A program made the translations under genes and the position numbers. A DNA stretch of 64,000 nt, taken from Cytobacillus sp. FSL H8-0458. GTDB taxonomy: Bacteria > Bacillota > Bacilli > Bacillales > Cytobacillaceae. How positions within the stretch are numbered: position 1 is the first letter of the stretch; the number at the start of each line of letters is the position of its first letter. Below, one piece after another: positions 34,429 through 44,100 of this stretch. The stretch spans positions 62,001 to 126,000 of the forward strand of contig NZ_JBBOBR010000001.1 in the NCBI RefSeq assembly GCF_038002165.1, in the 5' to 3' direction. The notes beneath the pieces were generated by a model. That model was not told where the DNA came from. It did no database searches and was given only the letters and a program-made list of their open reading frames with translations.

Positions 34429-35412
34429 GTGAAAATAACTCCGGTTGAGGATTTATTTACGATTTTAAACGAAACGGCTGTAATTATGCAGGAAGAACTG
34501 CATTGTACATACTTAGAAGCTCTTGCTGAAACAGGAGAGAATTTATTTCATGAAAGTATTCTTCAGGATGAGCTCAGTGAATTAACAGTTAAAAGGCTCA
34601 GGAAGAGTTATGAATCCATTGACTTAAGCAGCTGCACAAAAGAAGAAATCAGAAAATCCTTTCAGCTTGCTATATTAAAAGGCATGAAAGAAAATGTACA
34701 GCCCAATCATCAGATGACTCCTGATGCAGTGGGAATGCTGATGGGGTATCTTGTCGAAAAGTTCATTCAGGAAAAAAGATTCCGCCTGCTGGATCCTGCA
34801 GTAGGAACAGGAAATTTATTGACTACTGTTATGAATCACCAAAGCGGTAAAGTGATTGAGGCAACCGGGATTGAGATTGATGACTTATTGATCAAGCTTG
34901 CTTATATAAATGCCAATTTGCAGGAGCACCCCATTCAATTCTTCAACCAGGATAGCCTTGAACCGCTGTTTATAGAATCTGCTGATGCCGTAGTAAGTGA
35001 TCTGCCTATCGGATATTATCCGAATGATGTACGTTCAGCTGAGTATAAGCTAAAAGCGGATGAGGGGCATTCCTATTCTCATCACTTATTTATTGAGCAG
35101 AGCATGAATCATGTGAGATCTGGCGGCTATTTATTTTTTATCATTCCAAATGGTATTTTCGAAAGTGACCAGGCTCCTAAGCTGCATGAATTCATTAAGG
35201 AAAATGCCTATATTCAAGGATTGATACAGCTGCCGCTCACTATGTTCAAAAATGAAAAAGCGGCCAAAAGCATCTTCATCCTTCAAAAGAAAGGGGAAGG
35301 AGTCACTCCCCCTAAACAGGCTCTCCTGGTCAACTTGCCAAGCTTATCCAAAACAGCAGAGGCCGAAAAAATCCTCAAGAAAATCGATGTCTGGTTTAAA
35401 GAAAGCAAATAA
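34429..35412 (+). CDS. ytxK: Class I SAM methyltransferase-like protein YtxK
   Basis: 327 aa related to N6-adenine DNA methylases. SAM-binding motif I is RLLDPAVGTGNLLTTVM; the catalytic motif IV position, normally (N/D)PPY, reads SDLPIGYYPND, so the classical tetrad is altered. No specificity or restriction gene is nearby. Conserved in this position (tpx-ytxK-ackA) across Bacillus, where the function is unknown. GTG start 34429 after GGGAGG. Confidence 0.88.
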   Translation: MKITPVEDLFTILNETAVIMQEELHCTYLEALAETGENLFHESILQDELSELTVKRLRKSYESIDLSSCTKEEIRKSFQLAILKGMKENVQPNHQMTPDAVGMLMGYLVEKFIQEKRFRLLDPAVGTGNLLTTVMNHQSGKVIEATGIEIDDLLIKLAYINANLQEHPIQFFNQDSLEPLFIESADAVVSDLPIGYYPNDVRSAEYKLKADEGHSYSHHLFIEQSMNHVRSGGYLFFIIPNGIFESDQAPKLHEFIKENAYIQGLIQLPLTMFKNEKAAKSIFILQKKGEGVTPPKQALLVNLPSLSKTAEAEKILKKIDVWFKESK

Positions 35413-35422
35413 GGATAAACGA

Positions 35423-35453
35423 AAAGAAGCTGCATTTTGCCGGCTTCTTTTTT
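35423..35453 (+). terminator. ytxK terminator
   Basis: AAAGAAGC (35423-35430) with GCTTCTTT (35443-35450) and a T-run. Confidence 0.7.
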
Positions 35454-35498
35454 AAATGAATAAATATAAGGAAGTATCAGAAAATATTTAATTTAACA

Positions 35499-35512
35499 TG
35501 AAAACGATACCA
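35499..35512 (+). promoter_or_regulatory. cre (CcpA) site upstream of ackA
   Basis: TGAAAACGATACCA matches the consensus at 13 of 14 positions, about 190 nt before the ackA start. B. subtilis ackA is activated by CcpA from an upstream cre, and the upstream placement here fits activation. The promoter is not clear; one candidate -10 is TATAAA near 35636. Confidence 0.7.
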
Positions 35513-35702
35513 TTGCAAGGTCCTTCTTGAAATGTATTGCATACAGTGTTTAAATGGAAAATTGAGAGATATTAATTGTGGCCGATGCACAAAATAAAGT
35601 TGTATGACTTTAAATCGACGTATCACACATTGTTATATAAAAGTATGGGTTTAAAGAGACAGATCAGTCCCTTTGAACATCTTCCAAAGGAGCGGTAGCT
35701 TT

Positions 35703-36890
35703 ATGGCAAAAATCATAGCAATTAATGCCGGCAGTTCTTCATTAAAATTTCAACTTTTTGACATGCCGAGTGAAGAAGTTATTACAAAAGGGTTAATCGA
35801 GCGTATTGGGCTGGATAACGCAGTTTTCAATATTACTGCAAATGGCGAAAAAATCAAGGAAGTAACAGATATTCCTGATCATGCAATTGCAGTTAAAATT
35901 CTGCTGGACAAATTAACAAACCTTGGGATCATTAAATCTCTTGATGAAATCGAAGGCATTGGCCATCGCGTTGTTCACGGCGGCGAAGCTTTCAATGATT
36001 CTGTAGTCATTACGGATGAAGTGCTTGCAAAAATAGATGAACTATCTGAGCTTGCACCCCTTCACAACCCTGCTAATATTACGGGAATCAAGGCATTCCA
36101 GCAGGTTCTTCCAAATGTGCCTGCAGTTGCAGTATTTGATACTGCGTTTCATCAGACGATGCCTGAAAGCTCTTTCCTATATAGCTTGCCATATGAGTAT
36201 TATGAGAAATATGGCATTCGCAAGTACGGATTCCATGGAACCTCACATAAATATGTTTCTGAGCGTGCAGCCGAAATGCTTGGCCGTCCGCTTGATCAGC
36301 TGCGCCTCATCTCCTGTCACTTAGGAAATGGAGCAAGCATTACAGCTATTGAAGGCGGAAAGTCAATCGATACATCAATGGGATTCACTCCATTAGCGGG
36401 TGTTACAATGGGTACGCGATCAGGTAACCTTGACCCTGCTCTTATTCCATTCATTATGGAAAAGACAGGCTTGAACGCAGATGAAGTTCTTGATGTTCTT
36501 AATAAAAAGAGCGGTATGCTTGGTGTTTCCGGCTTCTCCAGTGATCTTCGCGACATTGAAATTCAAGCTGTCGAAGGAAATGAAAGAGCAGAATTGGCTC
36601 TTGAAGTTTTCGCAAACAGAATCCATAAATATATCGGATCCTATGCTTCCCGCATGTATGGTGTTGATGCTATCATTTTCACAGCTGGAATCGGTGAAAA
36701 TAGTGATGTCATCCGTGAACGCGTTCTTCAGGGACTGGAATTCATGGGCGTATACTGGGATCCTGCATTAAACAAAGTGCGCGGTGAAGAAGCATTCATC
36801 AATTACCCTCATTCACCAGTTAAAGTCATGATTATCCCGACAAATGAGGAAGTTATGATCGCACGTGATGTTGTGAGATTGGCAAAATAG
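35703..36890 (+). CDS. ackA: Acetate kinase
   Basis: Interconverts acetyl phosphate + ADP and acetate + ATP; 395 aa. Family signatures: [19 protein letters not shown] at the N-terminus, [12 protein letters not shown], and [32 protein letters not shown] 35703 follows AAAGGAGCGG; the ORF can be read from 35673 without an RBS. Opposes AcsA in the acetate cycle: AckA makes ATP during overflow, AcsA recovers acetate later. Confidence 0.97.
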   Translation: MAKIIAINAGSSSLKFQLFDMPSEEVITKGLIERIGLDNAVFNITANGEKIKEVTDIPDHAIAVKILLDKLTNLGIIKSLDEIEGIGHRVVHGGEAFNDSVVITDEVLAKIDELSELAPLHNPANITGIKAFQQVLPNVPAVAVFDTAFHQTMPESSFLYSLPYEYYEKYGIRKYGFHGTSHKYVSERAAEMLGRPLDQLRLISCHLGNGASITAIEGGKSIDTSMGFTPLAGVTMGTRSGNLDPALIPFIMEKTGLNADEVLDVLNKKSGMLGVSGFSSDLRDIEIQAVEGNERAELALEVFANRIHKYIGSYASRMYGVDAIIFTAGIGENSDVIRERVLQGLEFMGVYWDPALNKVRGEEAFINYPHSPVKVMIIPTNEEVMIARDVVRLAK

Positions 36891-36899
36891 TATCTATAA

Positions 36900-36932
36900 C
36901 AAGGCAAGGGCGTAACGCTCTTGTCTTTTTTT
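36900..36932 (+). terminator. ackA terminator
   Basis: AAGGCAAGGGCG with CGCTCTTGTCTT (loop TAA) and a T-run; wobble pairs inside the stem. Confidence 0.8.
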
Positions 36933-37025
36933 ATCGGATTAATTGCCCATCAGCCGGAAGGAGAATTCCCCATCCAACTTATGCTATACTGAGTCCAAGA
37001 AAAAATGTTTTTGGGAGGAATTGCG

Positions 37026-37865
37026 ATGCCATTGAACGAACGGGAAGAAAGCGTTTTGGCAGGTATTCAGGAGTGGGAAAACAAGCTGTTGAGTTATGAG
37101 CCAAATGATTTGGAGATGGTTTATGATAAATCATTGGAAAGATCTTTTTCACTGTTGCCTGAAGAAGTTCAGCAGCAATTTTTTTCGGCAATGGATAGCT
37201 GGCTGTTTCATCTTCATGCGCTTATTCAAGGTTCGCAGCTTCAAATGGATGCGAAAGAGCGAATTTTGACGGCAGGACGTGTATTTCATTCTGATATCGA
37301 TACGATTGAAGATCTGAAGCAATTGAATATCGACCAGCTTCAATACATAGCTCAACAGCAAATTGCCCGGCATCGTCTATATTCTTTTGCACAAGGTGGC
37401 ATTTCCGGTTCAGGCAGCTCACTTATGCTGGGGGCAGATATTCCTGCTATGGCGGTTATTAATCTTCGTGCCGTACAGCTGATTGCCATGACTTATGGCT
37501 TTGAAGTTAATACTCCCTACGAAATGATGAGCTCTCTTAAAGTATTTCACGCTGCTACATTGCCGCCGCGCATGCAGAGCAGTGCATGGCAAGAATTAAT
37601 GAACGAGCTGAAGAATCAGGAAGAATTCTATTTTTATGAAGGAAAAGAAGAATTGACTGATATCACCTGGATTGAGCAGCCAATGAAGCAGCTTTTTAAA
37701 GGAATGGCTATTTACTTTTTCCGCAGAAAATCGATTCAGGGAATTCCTTTCATCAGCATGGCCATTGGAGCAGGGACCAATTACCAGCTGACAAGAAAAG
37801 TAACAGAATTTGCACATAAATATTATCAGATGAGATATCTGCATAGAAAGAATGATCGGCAGTAA
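37026..37865 (+). CDS. EcsC-family protein
   Basis: 279-aa protein of the EcsC family, whose biochemical function is unknown. Recognised by ISGSGSSLMLGADIPAMAVINLRAVQLIAMTYGF and the C-terminal GIPFISMAIGAGTNYQLTRKVTEFAHKYYQMRYL. The glycine- and alanine-rich middle may associate with membranes. ATG 37026 follows GGGAGGA by 7 nt; the upstream TTG at 37005 is not needed. This is not in the usual ecsABC operon. Confidence 0.82.
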   Translation: MPLNEREESVLAGIQEWENKLLSYEPNDLEMVYDKSLERSFSLLPEEVQQQFFSAMDSWLFHLHALIQGSQLQMDAKERILTAGRVFHSDIDTIEDLKQLNIDQLQYIAQQQIARHRLYSFAQGGISGSGSSLMLGADIPAMAVINLRAVQLIAMTYGFEVNTPYEMMSSLKVFHAATLPPRMQSSAWQELMNELKNQEEFYFYEGKEELTDITWIEQPMKQLFKGMAIYFFRRKSIQGIPFISMAIGAGTNYQLTRKVTEFAHKYYQMRYLHRKNDRQ

Positions 37866-37906
37866 CTCCAGGTTAACTATGATTTTTAAGCAAAGGTTGT
37901 GCCAAA

Positions 37907-38419
37907 ATGAGTACATTCGAGCATAAAAAAGAAGCACCTAAAAAAGTCAGATGTAAAGTGATTACCGTAAGTGATACGAGAGACGAAGAAACGGATAAAA
38001 GCGGAAAGCTGATGATTCAGCTGCTCGAAGAGGCGGGACATTTTATTGCTGACTATGAAATCGTCAAGGATGAAGGAACTCTCATTCGTGAGGCCGTATT
38101 AAAAGGCTGTGACAACCCCGGCATTGACGCTGTGCTAACGAATGGAGGCACAGGTATCGCCCTCCGGGATGTGACGATCGAGACGGTTAGAGAATTATTT
38201 GATAAAGAAATTGACGGATTCGGCGAATTGTTCAGGATGCTGAGCTACACTGAAGATATCGGGTCTGCGGCCATTCTTTCACGGGCTGCTGCAGGCACCG
38301 TGCAAAATAAAGCAGTTTTCTCAACACCGGGATCATCCGGGGCAGTCCGCCTTGCGATGAATAAGCTGATTTTGCCTGAACTCGGGCATATCGTCAGGGA
38401 ACTAAGAAAAGATTTATAA
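37907..38419 (+). CDS. moaB: Molybdenum cofactor protein MoaB (MogA fold)
   Basis: 170-aa molybdopterin-adenylyltransferase-like protein. MPT-binding motifs: ITVSDTRDEETDKSGKLM and TNGGTGIALRDVTIE (the GGTG loop), and SYTEDIGSAAILSRAAAG. Acts in or near molybdenum cofactor assembly. Follows ackA and the EcsC-like gene, as moaB follows ackA in B. subtilis. The ribosome site (AAAGGTTGTG) is weak. Confidence 0.92.
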   Translation: MSTFEHKKEAPKKVRCKVITVSDTRDEETDKSGKLMIQLLEEAGHFIADYEIVKDEGTLIREAVLKGCDNPGIDAVLTNGGTGIALRDVTIETVRELFDKEIDGFGELFRMLSYTEDIGSAAILSRAAAGTVQNKAVFSTPGSSGAVRLAMNKLILPELGHIVRELRKDL

Positions 38420-38425
38420 ACGACA

Positions 38426-38455
38426 AAAAACCTTTCCGTTGCGGAAAGGTTTTTC
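38426..38455. terminator. Bidirectional terminator, moaB / 38456 gene
   Basis: AAAAACCTTTCCG with CGGAAAGGTTTTT, loop TTG; its T-run touches the stop codon of the convergent minus-strand gene. Confidence 0.88.
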
Positions 38456-38770
38456 TTATGAATGCATCTTCCCTGAAATATCCTGATTCGTTCGATACCA
38501 TAGCCACAGATCATTTATGACGGATGCCAGCTCTGAAATTTCACTGTTTAGTCTGCATGATCTTTCGAAATTGCCTTCATCTGATAGCTCAGCCTGTTTC
38601 CTGTTAATATCCGCTTCAAGCTCTACAATGCGGTCAGGAATTCTGCCTCTTATTTTTTCCCATTGAAACAGGATCATCTGCTGTGTTTTTGGCGAATATT
38701 CATCCCAATCCCGGTCAAAGGCGGGTATAGGAATGCCAAGACGGTCATTATGTGAAAAATGCTCTTCCAT
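38456..38770 (-). CDS. Conserved-looking hypothetical protein
   Basis: Unrecognised soluble protein of 104 aa from ATG 38770 (MEEHFSHNDRLG), preceded by GGGGGATT; an in-frame ATG at 38788 has no RBS. It has an N-terminal IPIPAFDRDWDEYSP segment and a helical, charged C-terminal two thirds with probable coiled coil (IVELEADINRKQAEL...LNSEISELASVINDLWLWY). No catalytic motif seen. Single gene between the moaB terminator and the divergent serine hydrolase. Confidence 0.7.
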   Translation of the reverse strand: MEEHFSHNDRLGIPIPAFDRDWDEYSPKTQQMILFQWEKIRGRIPDRIVELEADINRKQAELSDEGNFERSCRLNSEISELASVINDLWLWYRTNQDISGKMHS

Positions 38771-38969
38771 TTTGAATCCCCCAAACAATAATCTTGTTTT
38801 TATTTTACTATAAAGACGTTTTCAGTGCATGAATGTTTTAGTATTCAATGGTTTTCTGCAGATACTACTATGGAACTAATATGAAGATAAATGAACTTGG
38901 TTCACAAGTACTGATTTAATAGAAAGGCTAAGCTATTTGTTTACAGCTTTAATAGATATCGATAGTATA

Positions 38970-38997
38970 TTGACTATTAAGAATATTAAAATAAATA
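38970..38997 (+). promoter_or_regulatory. Candidate promoter of the serine hydrolase gene
   Basis: TTGACT (38970-38975), 16-nt spacer, TAAATA (38992-38997), 14 nt before the start codon region; the short distance to the RBS makes it tentative. Confidence 0.35.
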
Positions 38998-39010
38998 AAC
39001 GGGGGAGAAT

Positions 39011-40399
39011 ATGAAAAGATTTATAGCGTATTTAACAGTTTTAGGCCTGGTGATGGGTTTGTTTTTGCCTTACCCCGCTGCAGCCCTGGGAGAAGAATTG
39101 GGCAGAACAGGAAACAGCCCGGCAGAGCAAGTATTTAAACATAAAAAAGCTTTAGAATATCTAACCTTGTCAAAAGCAAAGCGCCCTGAGGATGCAGGCT
39201 TTTCTTCCAAAAAACTCAAAGAGGTTGATAAGCTGATCGAGGAGGAAATCGAAAATGGTTTTCCAGGAGCAGCTTTAGTCGTTATTAAAGATGGCAAGAT
39301 TGTTAAAAACTCTGCATATGGTTCAGCCAAAGTCTTTAATGAATCTGATCCTTTAAATCACCAACAGAAAATGAAAACAAAAACCATGTTTGATTTAGCA
39401 TCAAATACGAAAATGTATGCCGTTAATTTTTCACTGCAGCACCTTGTGAGTGAAGGAAAGATCAATCTTGAAGAAAAAATTCAGCATTATTTTCCTGAAT
39501 TTAAAGATTCAGCGGACGATGAGATAAAAGGGAAAGGTGAACTCCGGATCATCGACTTGCTTCATCATACAGCCGGGTTTCCTTCAAGCATCCATTATCA
39601 TAATCCTGAAAGGGCGGGAGAATTGTATTCACAGGAACGCAGTAAAACGCTTTCCATGATTTTAAAAACTCCTCTTCAGTATGAACCTGGCACCAAACAG
39701 GTTTACAGTGATATTGACTATATGCTGCTGGGATTTATTATTGAAAAAATTACTGGAGAGCAGCTTGACCGTTATACTGAGAATCATATCTATAAACCTT
39801 TAGGGTTAAAGCATACTTTATTTAATCCTCTCCGAAAGGGATTCAAAGAAAAGGATTTCGCTGCAACTGAACTGCACGGCAACACAAGGGATGGCGTCAT
39901 TTCCTTTCCTAATATCCGGACCTATACTCTCCAGGGAGAGGTTCATGATGAGAAGTCTTTTTATTCAATGGATGGAATATCCGGGCATGCAGGTCTCTTT
40001 TCCACGACTTCAGATCTTGCTGTTCTGATGCAGGTGATGCTTAATGATGGGGGCTATGGAAATATAAAGTTATTTGATAGACAAACAATAGATAAATTTG
40101 TAGAACCTTATGAAATGAATCCTACATATGGGTTAGGATGGCGTTTGAACGGAGATCCAAGTATGGAGTGGATGTTCAGTAAGTATGCCGGGAAAGAAGT
40201 ATTTGGGCATACCGGCTGGACAGGAACAGTAACGGTGATAGACAGAGAAAATAATTTAGCAATCGCTCTCCTGACAAATAAAAAACATTCTCCTGTCATC
40301 GATCCATTAAAAGATCCGCATAAGTTTCAAGGTGACACATACAGTATCAGTCAATATGGAAGTGTAATTTCAGCGGTTTATGAAGCATTGAAACATTAA
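39011..40399 (+). CDS. Secreted beta-lactamase-fold serine hydrolase (PBP4*/PbpE-like)
   Basis: 462-aa exported protein with a signal peptide (MKRFIAYLTVLGLVMGLFLPYPAAA, likely cut near residue 26). Penicillin-recognising triad: S131-x-x-K134 (SNTK), Y232-S-D234, and H400-T-G402 in place of KTG. This pattern belongs to class C-like DD-peptidases, esterases and PBP4*-type proteins; a true beta-lactamase is unlikely but not excluded. RBS GGGGGAGA. It lies between moaB and argG, where I know no B. subtilis orthologue. Substrate unknown, probably peptidoglycan or teichoic acid D-alanyl groups. Confidence 0.85.
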   Translation: MKRFIAYLTVLGLVMGLFLPYPAAALGEELGRTGNSPAEQVFKHKKALEYLTLSKAKRPEDAGFSSKKLKEVDKLIEEEIENGFPGAALVVIKDGKIVKNSAYGSAKVFNESDPLNHQQKMKTKTMFDLASNTKMYAVNFSLQHLVSEGKINLEEKIQHYFPEFKDSADDEIKGKGELRIIDLLHHTAGFPSSIHYHNPERAGELYSQERSKTLSMILKTPLQYEPGTKQVYSDIDYMLLGFIIEKITGEQLDRYTENHIYKPLGLKHTLFNPLRKGFKEKDFAATELHGNTRDGVISFPNIRTYTLQGEVHDEKSFYSMDGISGHAGLFSTTSDLAVLMQVMLNDGGYGNIKLFDRQTIDKFVEPYEMNPTYGLGWRLNGDPSMEWMFSKYAGKEVFGHTGWTGTVTVIDRENNLAIALLTNKKHSPVIDPLKDPHKFQGDTYSISQYGSVISAVYEALKH

Positions 40400-40411
40400 A
40401 CTATACTGCAG

Positions 40412-40444
40412 GCAAAAGCTTAATACAGGGCTTTTGCTTTTTTT
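40412..40444 (+). terminator. Serine hydrolase terminator
   Basis: GCAAAAGC (40412-40419) with GCTTTTGC (40430-40437), then seven T. Confidence 0.82.
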
Positions 40445-40530
40445 ATTGGAGAAATTGTATTTATTTTTATACATTTTTAAGAATAAGTATTGATTTTTAA
40501 ATAAAAGGTTGTTAAAGTAAGAGAATAATA

Positions 40531-40569
40531 AATGAATAAAAACATAATTTAATTGTATATTTATACGTA
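40531..40569 (+). promoter_or_regulatory. Tandem ArgR (ARG box) sites upstream of argG
   Basis: AATGAATAAAAACATAA (40531-40547) and TTGTATATTTATACGTA (40553-40569) resemble the arginine-repressor half-palindrome pattern (NATGAATAAWWATNCA) at about two-turn centre spacing. ArgR/AhrC control of argGH is known in Bacillus. Confidence 0.6.
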
Positions 40570-40590
40570 AATTCTAAGGGGGAAATATAA

Positions 40591-41799
40591 ATGTCACAAA
40601 ATAAAGTTGTTCTTGCATACTCAGGCGGTCTTGATACATCAGTTGCGGTTAAATGGCTGCAGGATCAAGGTTATGCTGTTGTTGCCTGCTGCCTTGACGT
40701 TGGGGAAGGAAAAGATCTGAACTTTATCCAGAAAAAAGCTTTAACTGTTGGAGCAGTCCAATCTTATGTGATTGATGCAAAAGAGGAATTTGCTAATGAA
40801 TATGCATTAATTGCTCTTCAGGCACATGCTTTATATGAAAACAAGTATCCATTGATTTCTGCACTTTCACGCCCGCTGATCGCCAAAAAGCTTGTTGAAG
40901 TAGCAGAAAAAGAAGGTGCAGTAGCAGTCGCGCATGGATGTACCGGCAAAGGAAATGACCAGGTTCGTTTTGAAGTGGCAATTCAGGCTCTTAACCCTGA
41001 TCTTCAGGTGTTAGCTCCGGTTCGTGAATGGAGCTGGTCACGTGAGGAAGAAATTGAATATGCAAAACAAAATAATATACCTATCCCAATTAACCTGGAT
41101 TCTCCATACAGCATTGATCAAAACTTATGGGGCAGAAGCAATGAGTGCGGAGTTCTGGAAGATCCATGGGCTGCTCCTCCGGAAGATGCATACGATCTTA
41201 CCGTTTCTCTTGAAAAAGCACCTGATACACCTGATACGGTTGAAATCGGTTTTGAAAAGGGTGTGCCAGTCAGCTTGAATGGCAATAGTATGAAGCTTTC
41301 CGAGCTTATTGCCGAACTGAATGAGCTTGCAGGCAAGCATGGGGTTGGACGTATCGACCATGTGGAAAACCGCCTTGTCGGCATCAAATCCCGTGAAGTA
41401 TACGAGTGCCCGGGTGCCATGACACTTCTGAAAGCCCATAAAGAACTTGAGGACTTAACAATGGTTAAAGAAATGGCCCACTTTAAACCGGTTATTGAGA
41501 AAAAAGTGGCTGAACTTATATATGAAGGATTGTGGTTCTCTCAGCTTAACAATGCGTTAACGGCTTTCCTGAAAGAAACACAAACATTTGTAACAGGAAC
41601 AGTCAGGGTAAAGCTCTTTAAAGGCCATGCAATTGTTGAAGGAAGAAAATCCCCTTATTCCCTGTACGACGAAAAGTTAGCAACCTATACTTCAGATGAT
41701 GAATTTGACCATAATGCGGCAGTTGGCTTTATTAAGCTATGGGGGCTGCCGACAAAAGTGCAGAGTATTGTTCAAAACAGCAAGAAGGTGACAGTGTGA
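40591..41799 (+). CDS. argG: Argininosuccinate synthase
   Basis: Joins citrulline and aspartate with ATP to argininosuccinate; 402 aa. PP-loop ATP site [16 protein letters not shown]; citrulline/aspartate region [14 protein letters not shown] and [26 protein letters not shown]. First gene of the argGH operon; its TGA stop overlaps the argH GTG start. Confidence 0.97.
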   Translation: MSQNKVVLAYSGGLDTSVAVKWLQDQGYAVVACCLDVGEGKDLNFIQKKALTVGAVQSYVIDAKEEFANEYALIALQAHALYENKYPLISALSRPLIAKKLVEVAEKEGAVAVAHGCTGKGNDQVRFEVAIQALNPDLQVLAPVREWSWSREEEIEYAKQNNIPIPINLDSPYSIDQNLWGRSNECGVLEDPWAAPPEDAYDLTVSLEKAPDTPDTVEIGFEKGVPVSLNGNSMKLSELIAELNELAGKHGVGRIDHVENRLVGIKSREVYECPGAMTLLKAHKELEDLTMVKEMAHFKPVIEKKVAELIYEGLWFSQLNNALTAFLKETQTFVTGTVRVKLFKGHAIVEGRKSPYSLYDEKLATYTSDDEFDHNAAVGFIKLWGLPTKVQSIVQNSKKVTV

Positions 41800-43190
41800 A
41801 AAAGCTATGGGGAGGCAGATTCACAAAATCTGCTGAAGAATGGGTAGATGAATTCGGAGCATCGATTTCATTTGACCAGGAATTGGTTATGGAAGATATC
41901 GAAGGAAGCATGGCCCACGTTTCCATGCTTTCTAAAACAGGAATTATTAATGATGAAGAAGCAGAAAAAATCAAAACAGGTCTTCAGCAGCTAAAAGAGA
42001 AGGCTGCCAAGGATGAACTGGATTACTCAGTAAAGCTTGAAGATATTCATTTAAATCTCGAGAGCCATTTAACTGAACTGACAGGACCTGTCGGCGGCAA
42101 ACTTCATACAGCAAGAAGCCGAAATGACCAGGTGGCAACAGATATGCATTTATATCTCCGCAAGCAGGTGGAGCAGATTGTTGAATTGATTCAGGAAATG
42201 CAGGAGGAGTTAATCATCCAGGCTGAAAAGAATGTGGAAACCATCATGCCGGGCTATACTCATCTCCAGCGGGCACAGCCGATCTCTTTCGGCCACCATC
42301 TGATGGCTTATTTCTGGATGCTTGAGAGGGACAAAGAGCGCTTTACTGAAAGTCTAAAAAGAATTAACGTATCACCTCTTGGAGCTGGTGCGCTGGCTGG
42401 CACCACTTTCCCGATTGACCGTGAGTATACGGCTGAACTTCTCGGATTTGAAGGCATTTATGAGAACAGCCTGGATGCTGTCAGCGACAGAGACTTTATT
42501 CTGGAATTCTTATCCTCAAGCTCCATCCTGATGATGCATCTGTCACGTTTAAGTGAAGAATTCATCCTTTGGTCAAGCCAGGAATTTCAATTCATTGAAC
42601 TCGACGACAGCTTTGCAACAGGCTCAAGCATCATGCCGCAGAAGAAGAACCCCGACATGGCGGAGCTCATCCGCGGTAAAACGGGACGTGTATACGGAAA
42701 CCTCATGGGTCTCTTGACAGTATTGAAAGGCCTGCCACTCGCCTATAACAAAGATATGCAGGAAGATAAGGAAGGGATGTTTGATACTGTAAAGACAGTC
42801 ACAGGCTCACTTAAAATCTTTGCCGGGATGATTCGCACCATGAAGGTTAAAACCGGGCAAATGGAAAAAGCGACTAAAAATGATTTTTCCAATGCTACTG
42901 AATTGGCGGATTATCTGTCTGATAAAGGCATTCCATTCAGAGAAGCGCATGAGATTGTCGGGAAGCTGGTCCTTGTCTGTGTACAAAAGGGATGCTTCCT
43001 TGGAGATTTGCCGCTTGATGATTTCAAGAATGCCCATCCGTTGTTCGAAGAAGATATTTATGAAGTACTGGATCCATATACAGCTGTCAAAAGAAGAAAT
43101 AGTGCAGGCGGAACAGGCTTCAAACAAGTAAGCATCGCGATTGAAAAAGCGAAGGAATACCTCGGCACTAAAGAATTTGCCAATAAATAA
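41796..43190 (+). CDS. argH: Argininosuccinate lyase
   Basis: Splits argininosuccinate to arginine and fumarate; 464 aa. Fumarase/aspartase superfamily signature [15 protein letters not shown] with the catalytic Ser loop, plus [13 protein letters not shown] and [15 protein letters not shown]. The start is GTG 41796 (MKKLWGGRF), overlapping argG by 4 nt (GTGTGA), with AAGGTGA inside argG; the longer ORF from 41739 is an artefact of frame overlap. Confidence 0.96.
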   Translation: MKKLWGGRFTKSAEEWVDEFGASISFDQELVMEDIEGSMAHVSMLSKTGIINDEEAEKIKTGLQQLKEKAAKDELDYSVKLEDIHLNLESHLTELTGPVGGKLHTARSRNDQVATDMHLYLRKQVEQIVELIQEMQEELIIQAEKNVETIMPGYTHLQRAQPISFGHHLMAYFWMLERDKERFTESLKRINVSPLGAGALAGTTFPIDREYTAELLGFEGIYENSLDAVSDRDFILEFLSSSSILMMHLSRLSEEFILWSSQEFQFIELDDSFATGSSIMPQKKNPDMAELIRGKTGRVYGNLMGLLTVLKGLPLAYNKDMQEDKEGMFDTVKTVTGSLKIFAGMIRTMKVKTGQMEKATKNDFSNATELADYLSDKGIPFREAHEIVGKLVLVCVQKGCFLGDLPLDDFKNAHPLFEEDIYEVLDPYTAVKRRNSAGGTGFKQVSIAIEKAKEYLGTKEFANK

Positions 43191-43192
43191 TT

Positions 43193-43229
43193 AAAAAAAT
43201 GGCGCTGCAGCTTACAGCGCCATTTTTTC
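43193..43229. terminator. Bidirectional terminator, argH / usp
   Basis: Stem AAAAATGGCGCTG with CAGCGCCATTTTT (to 43228), A-run and T-run on either side. Confidence 0.88.
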
Positions 43230-43681
43230 TATTCTCCTTCTTTATCCGTTCTGACTACGAGGACATCACAGCGGGCATAGCGGGTAATATGTTCAGATAC
43301 ACTGCCGATGATGAAACGTTCAACTGCGTTCATGCCGGTTGCACCGCAAATAATCAGGTCAACATTGTGCTTTCTGGCAATATCCTTTGGAACCTTCACT
43401 TTTGGGGAACCATAATCGACTTCATATGTCACATTTTCGATGCCTGCATCCATAGCCGTCCTTTTGTATTTTTCCATTAATTCAGTTGCGAAACGGTCAG
43501 CCCTTTCAGCTATTGTACGGTCATAGGCTTCAACAGTGGCGAACGTGCGGGTATCAATGATATGTGCCAATACCAGAGAAGCGTTATTGCGCTTCGTAAT
43601 TTCAATTGCCTTTTTAAATGCCCATTCTGCTTCCGTTGAACCATCTACAGCGACTAATATGTTTTTATACTTCATGCCCAT
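43229..43681 (-). CDS. Universal stress protein (UspA family)
   Basis: 150-aa nucleotide-binding protein of the UspA fold. N-terminal KNILVAVDGSTEAEWAFKKA and C-terminal ATP-binding motif GATGMNAVERFIIGS, matching G-x2-G-x9-G-S, so ATP binding is expected. ATG 43681 stands 6 nt after GGAGGAG. Cytoplasmic; role in stress or growth arrest inferred from the family. Confidence 0.9.
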   Translation of the reverse strand: MGMKYKNILVAVDGSTEAEWAFKKAIEITKRNNASLVLAHIIDTRTFATVEAYDRTIAERADRFATELMEKYKRTAMDAGIENVTYEVDYGSPKVKVPKDIARKHNVDLIICGATGMNAVERFIIGSVSEHITRYARCDVLVVRTDKEGE

Positions 43682-43790
43682 TTGAATCTCCTCCTTTACC
43701 TATATTATACATCTATAAAAATTGAATATCTGTAACAAAAAATCGAACAATAGTAAGGCTGATAAAAATTTATTAAAGGAGCAGATAAGC

Positions 43791-43958
43791 ATGGAAAAGA
43801 GAGAACCACAAGCAGGATCCGCGTATTTCTTTGATGAGCAGGGTACAAATGAAGTTAGTGCACAGATCATGAATGCCTATAACAGCGGGGTTATTGATCA
43901 GCCAAATGCCGAGTTTGACATGGAAGCTCACGAACGGAATGAAGGCAATCTGCGGTGA
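43791..43958 (+). CDS. Small hypothetical protein
   Basis: 55-aa, strongly acidic soluble protein from ATG 43791 (MEKREPQAGSAYFFDEQG), RBS AAAGGAG; the reading frame extends to 43722 without an RBS. No domain recognised and no Cys. A terminator follows directly, so it is a self-contained gene divergent from usp. Confidence 0.6.
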   Translation: MEKREPQAGSAYFFDEQGTNEVSAQIMNAYNSGVIDQPNAEFDMEAHERNEGNLR

Positions 43959-43963
43959 GAATG

Positions 43964-43994
43964 AAAGCTCTCATAAATAAATGAGGGCTTTTTA
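43964..43994 (+). terminator. Terminator after the 55-aa protein gene
   Basis: AAAGCTCTCAT (43964-43974) with ATGAGGGCTTT, one wobble, then TTT. Confidence 0.7.
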
Positions 43995-44100
43995 TATGCG
44001 GTTTGGGGGAGAAAAATAGGCGAAGGAATTGTATACTTTTCCCTAAAATAGCCATATAAAGTTAATAGCGGTATCACTAAAAATACGGAGGTATGCGGGA

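Noticed and set aside
41739..41799. Possible argG-argH frameshift or fusion
   Set aside because: The frames overlap only because the argH frame stays open inside argG; GTG 41796 with an RBS gives the normal ArgH start and a standard 4-nt overlap.
43722..43790. Longer version of the 55-aa protein
   Set aside because: The extension has no RBS and its Asn/Lys-rich reading looks like non-coding upstream DNA.
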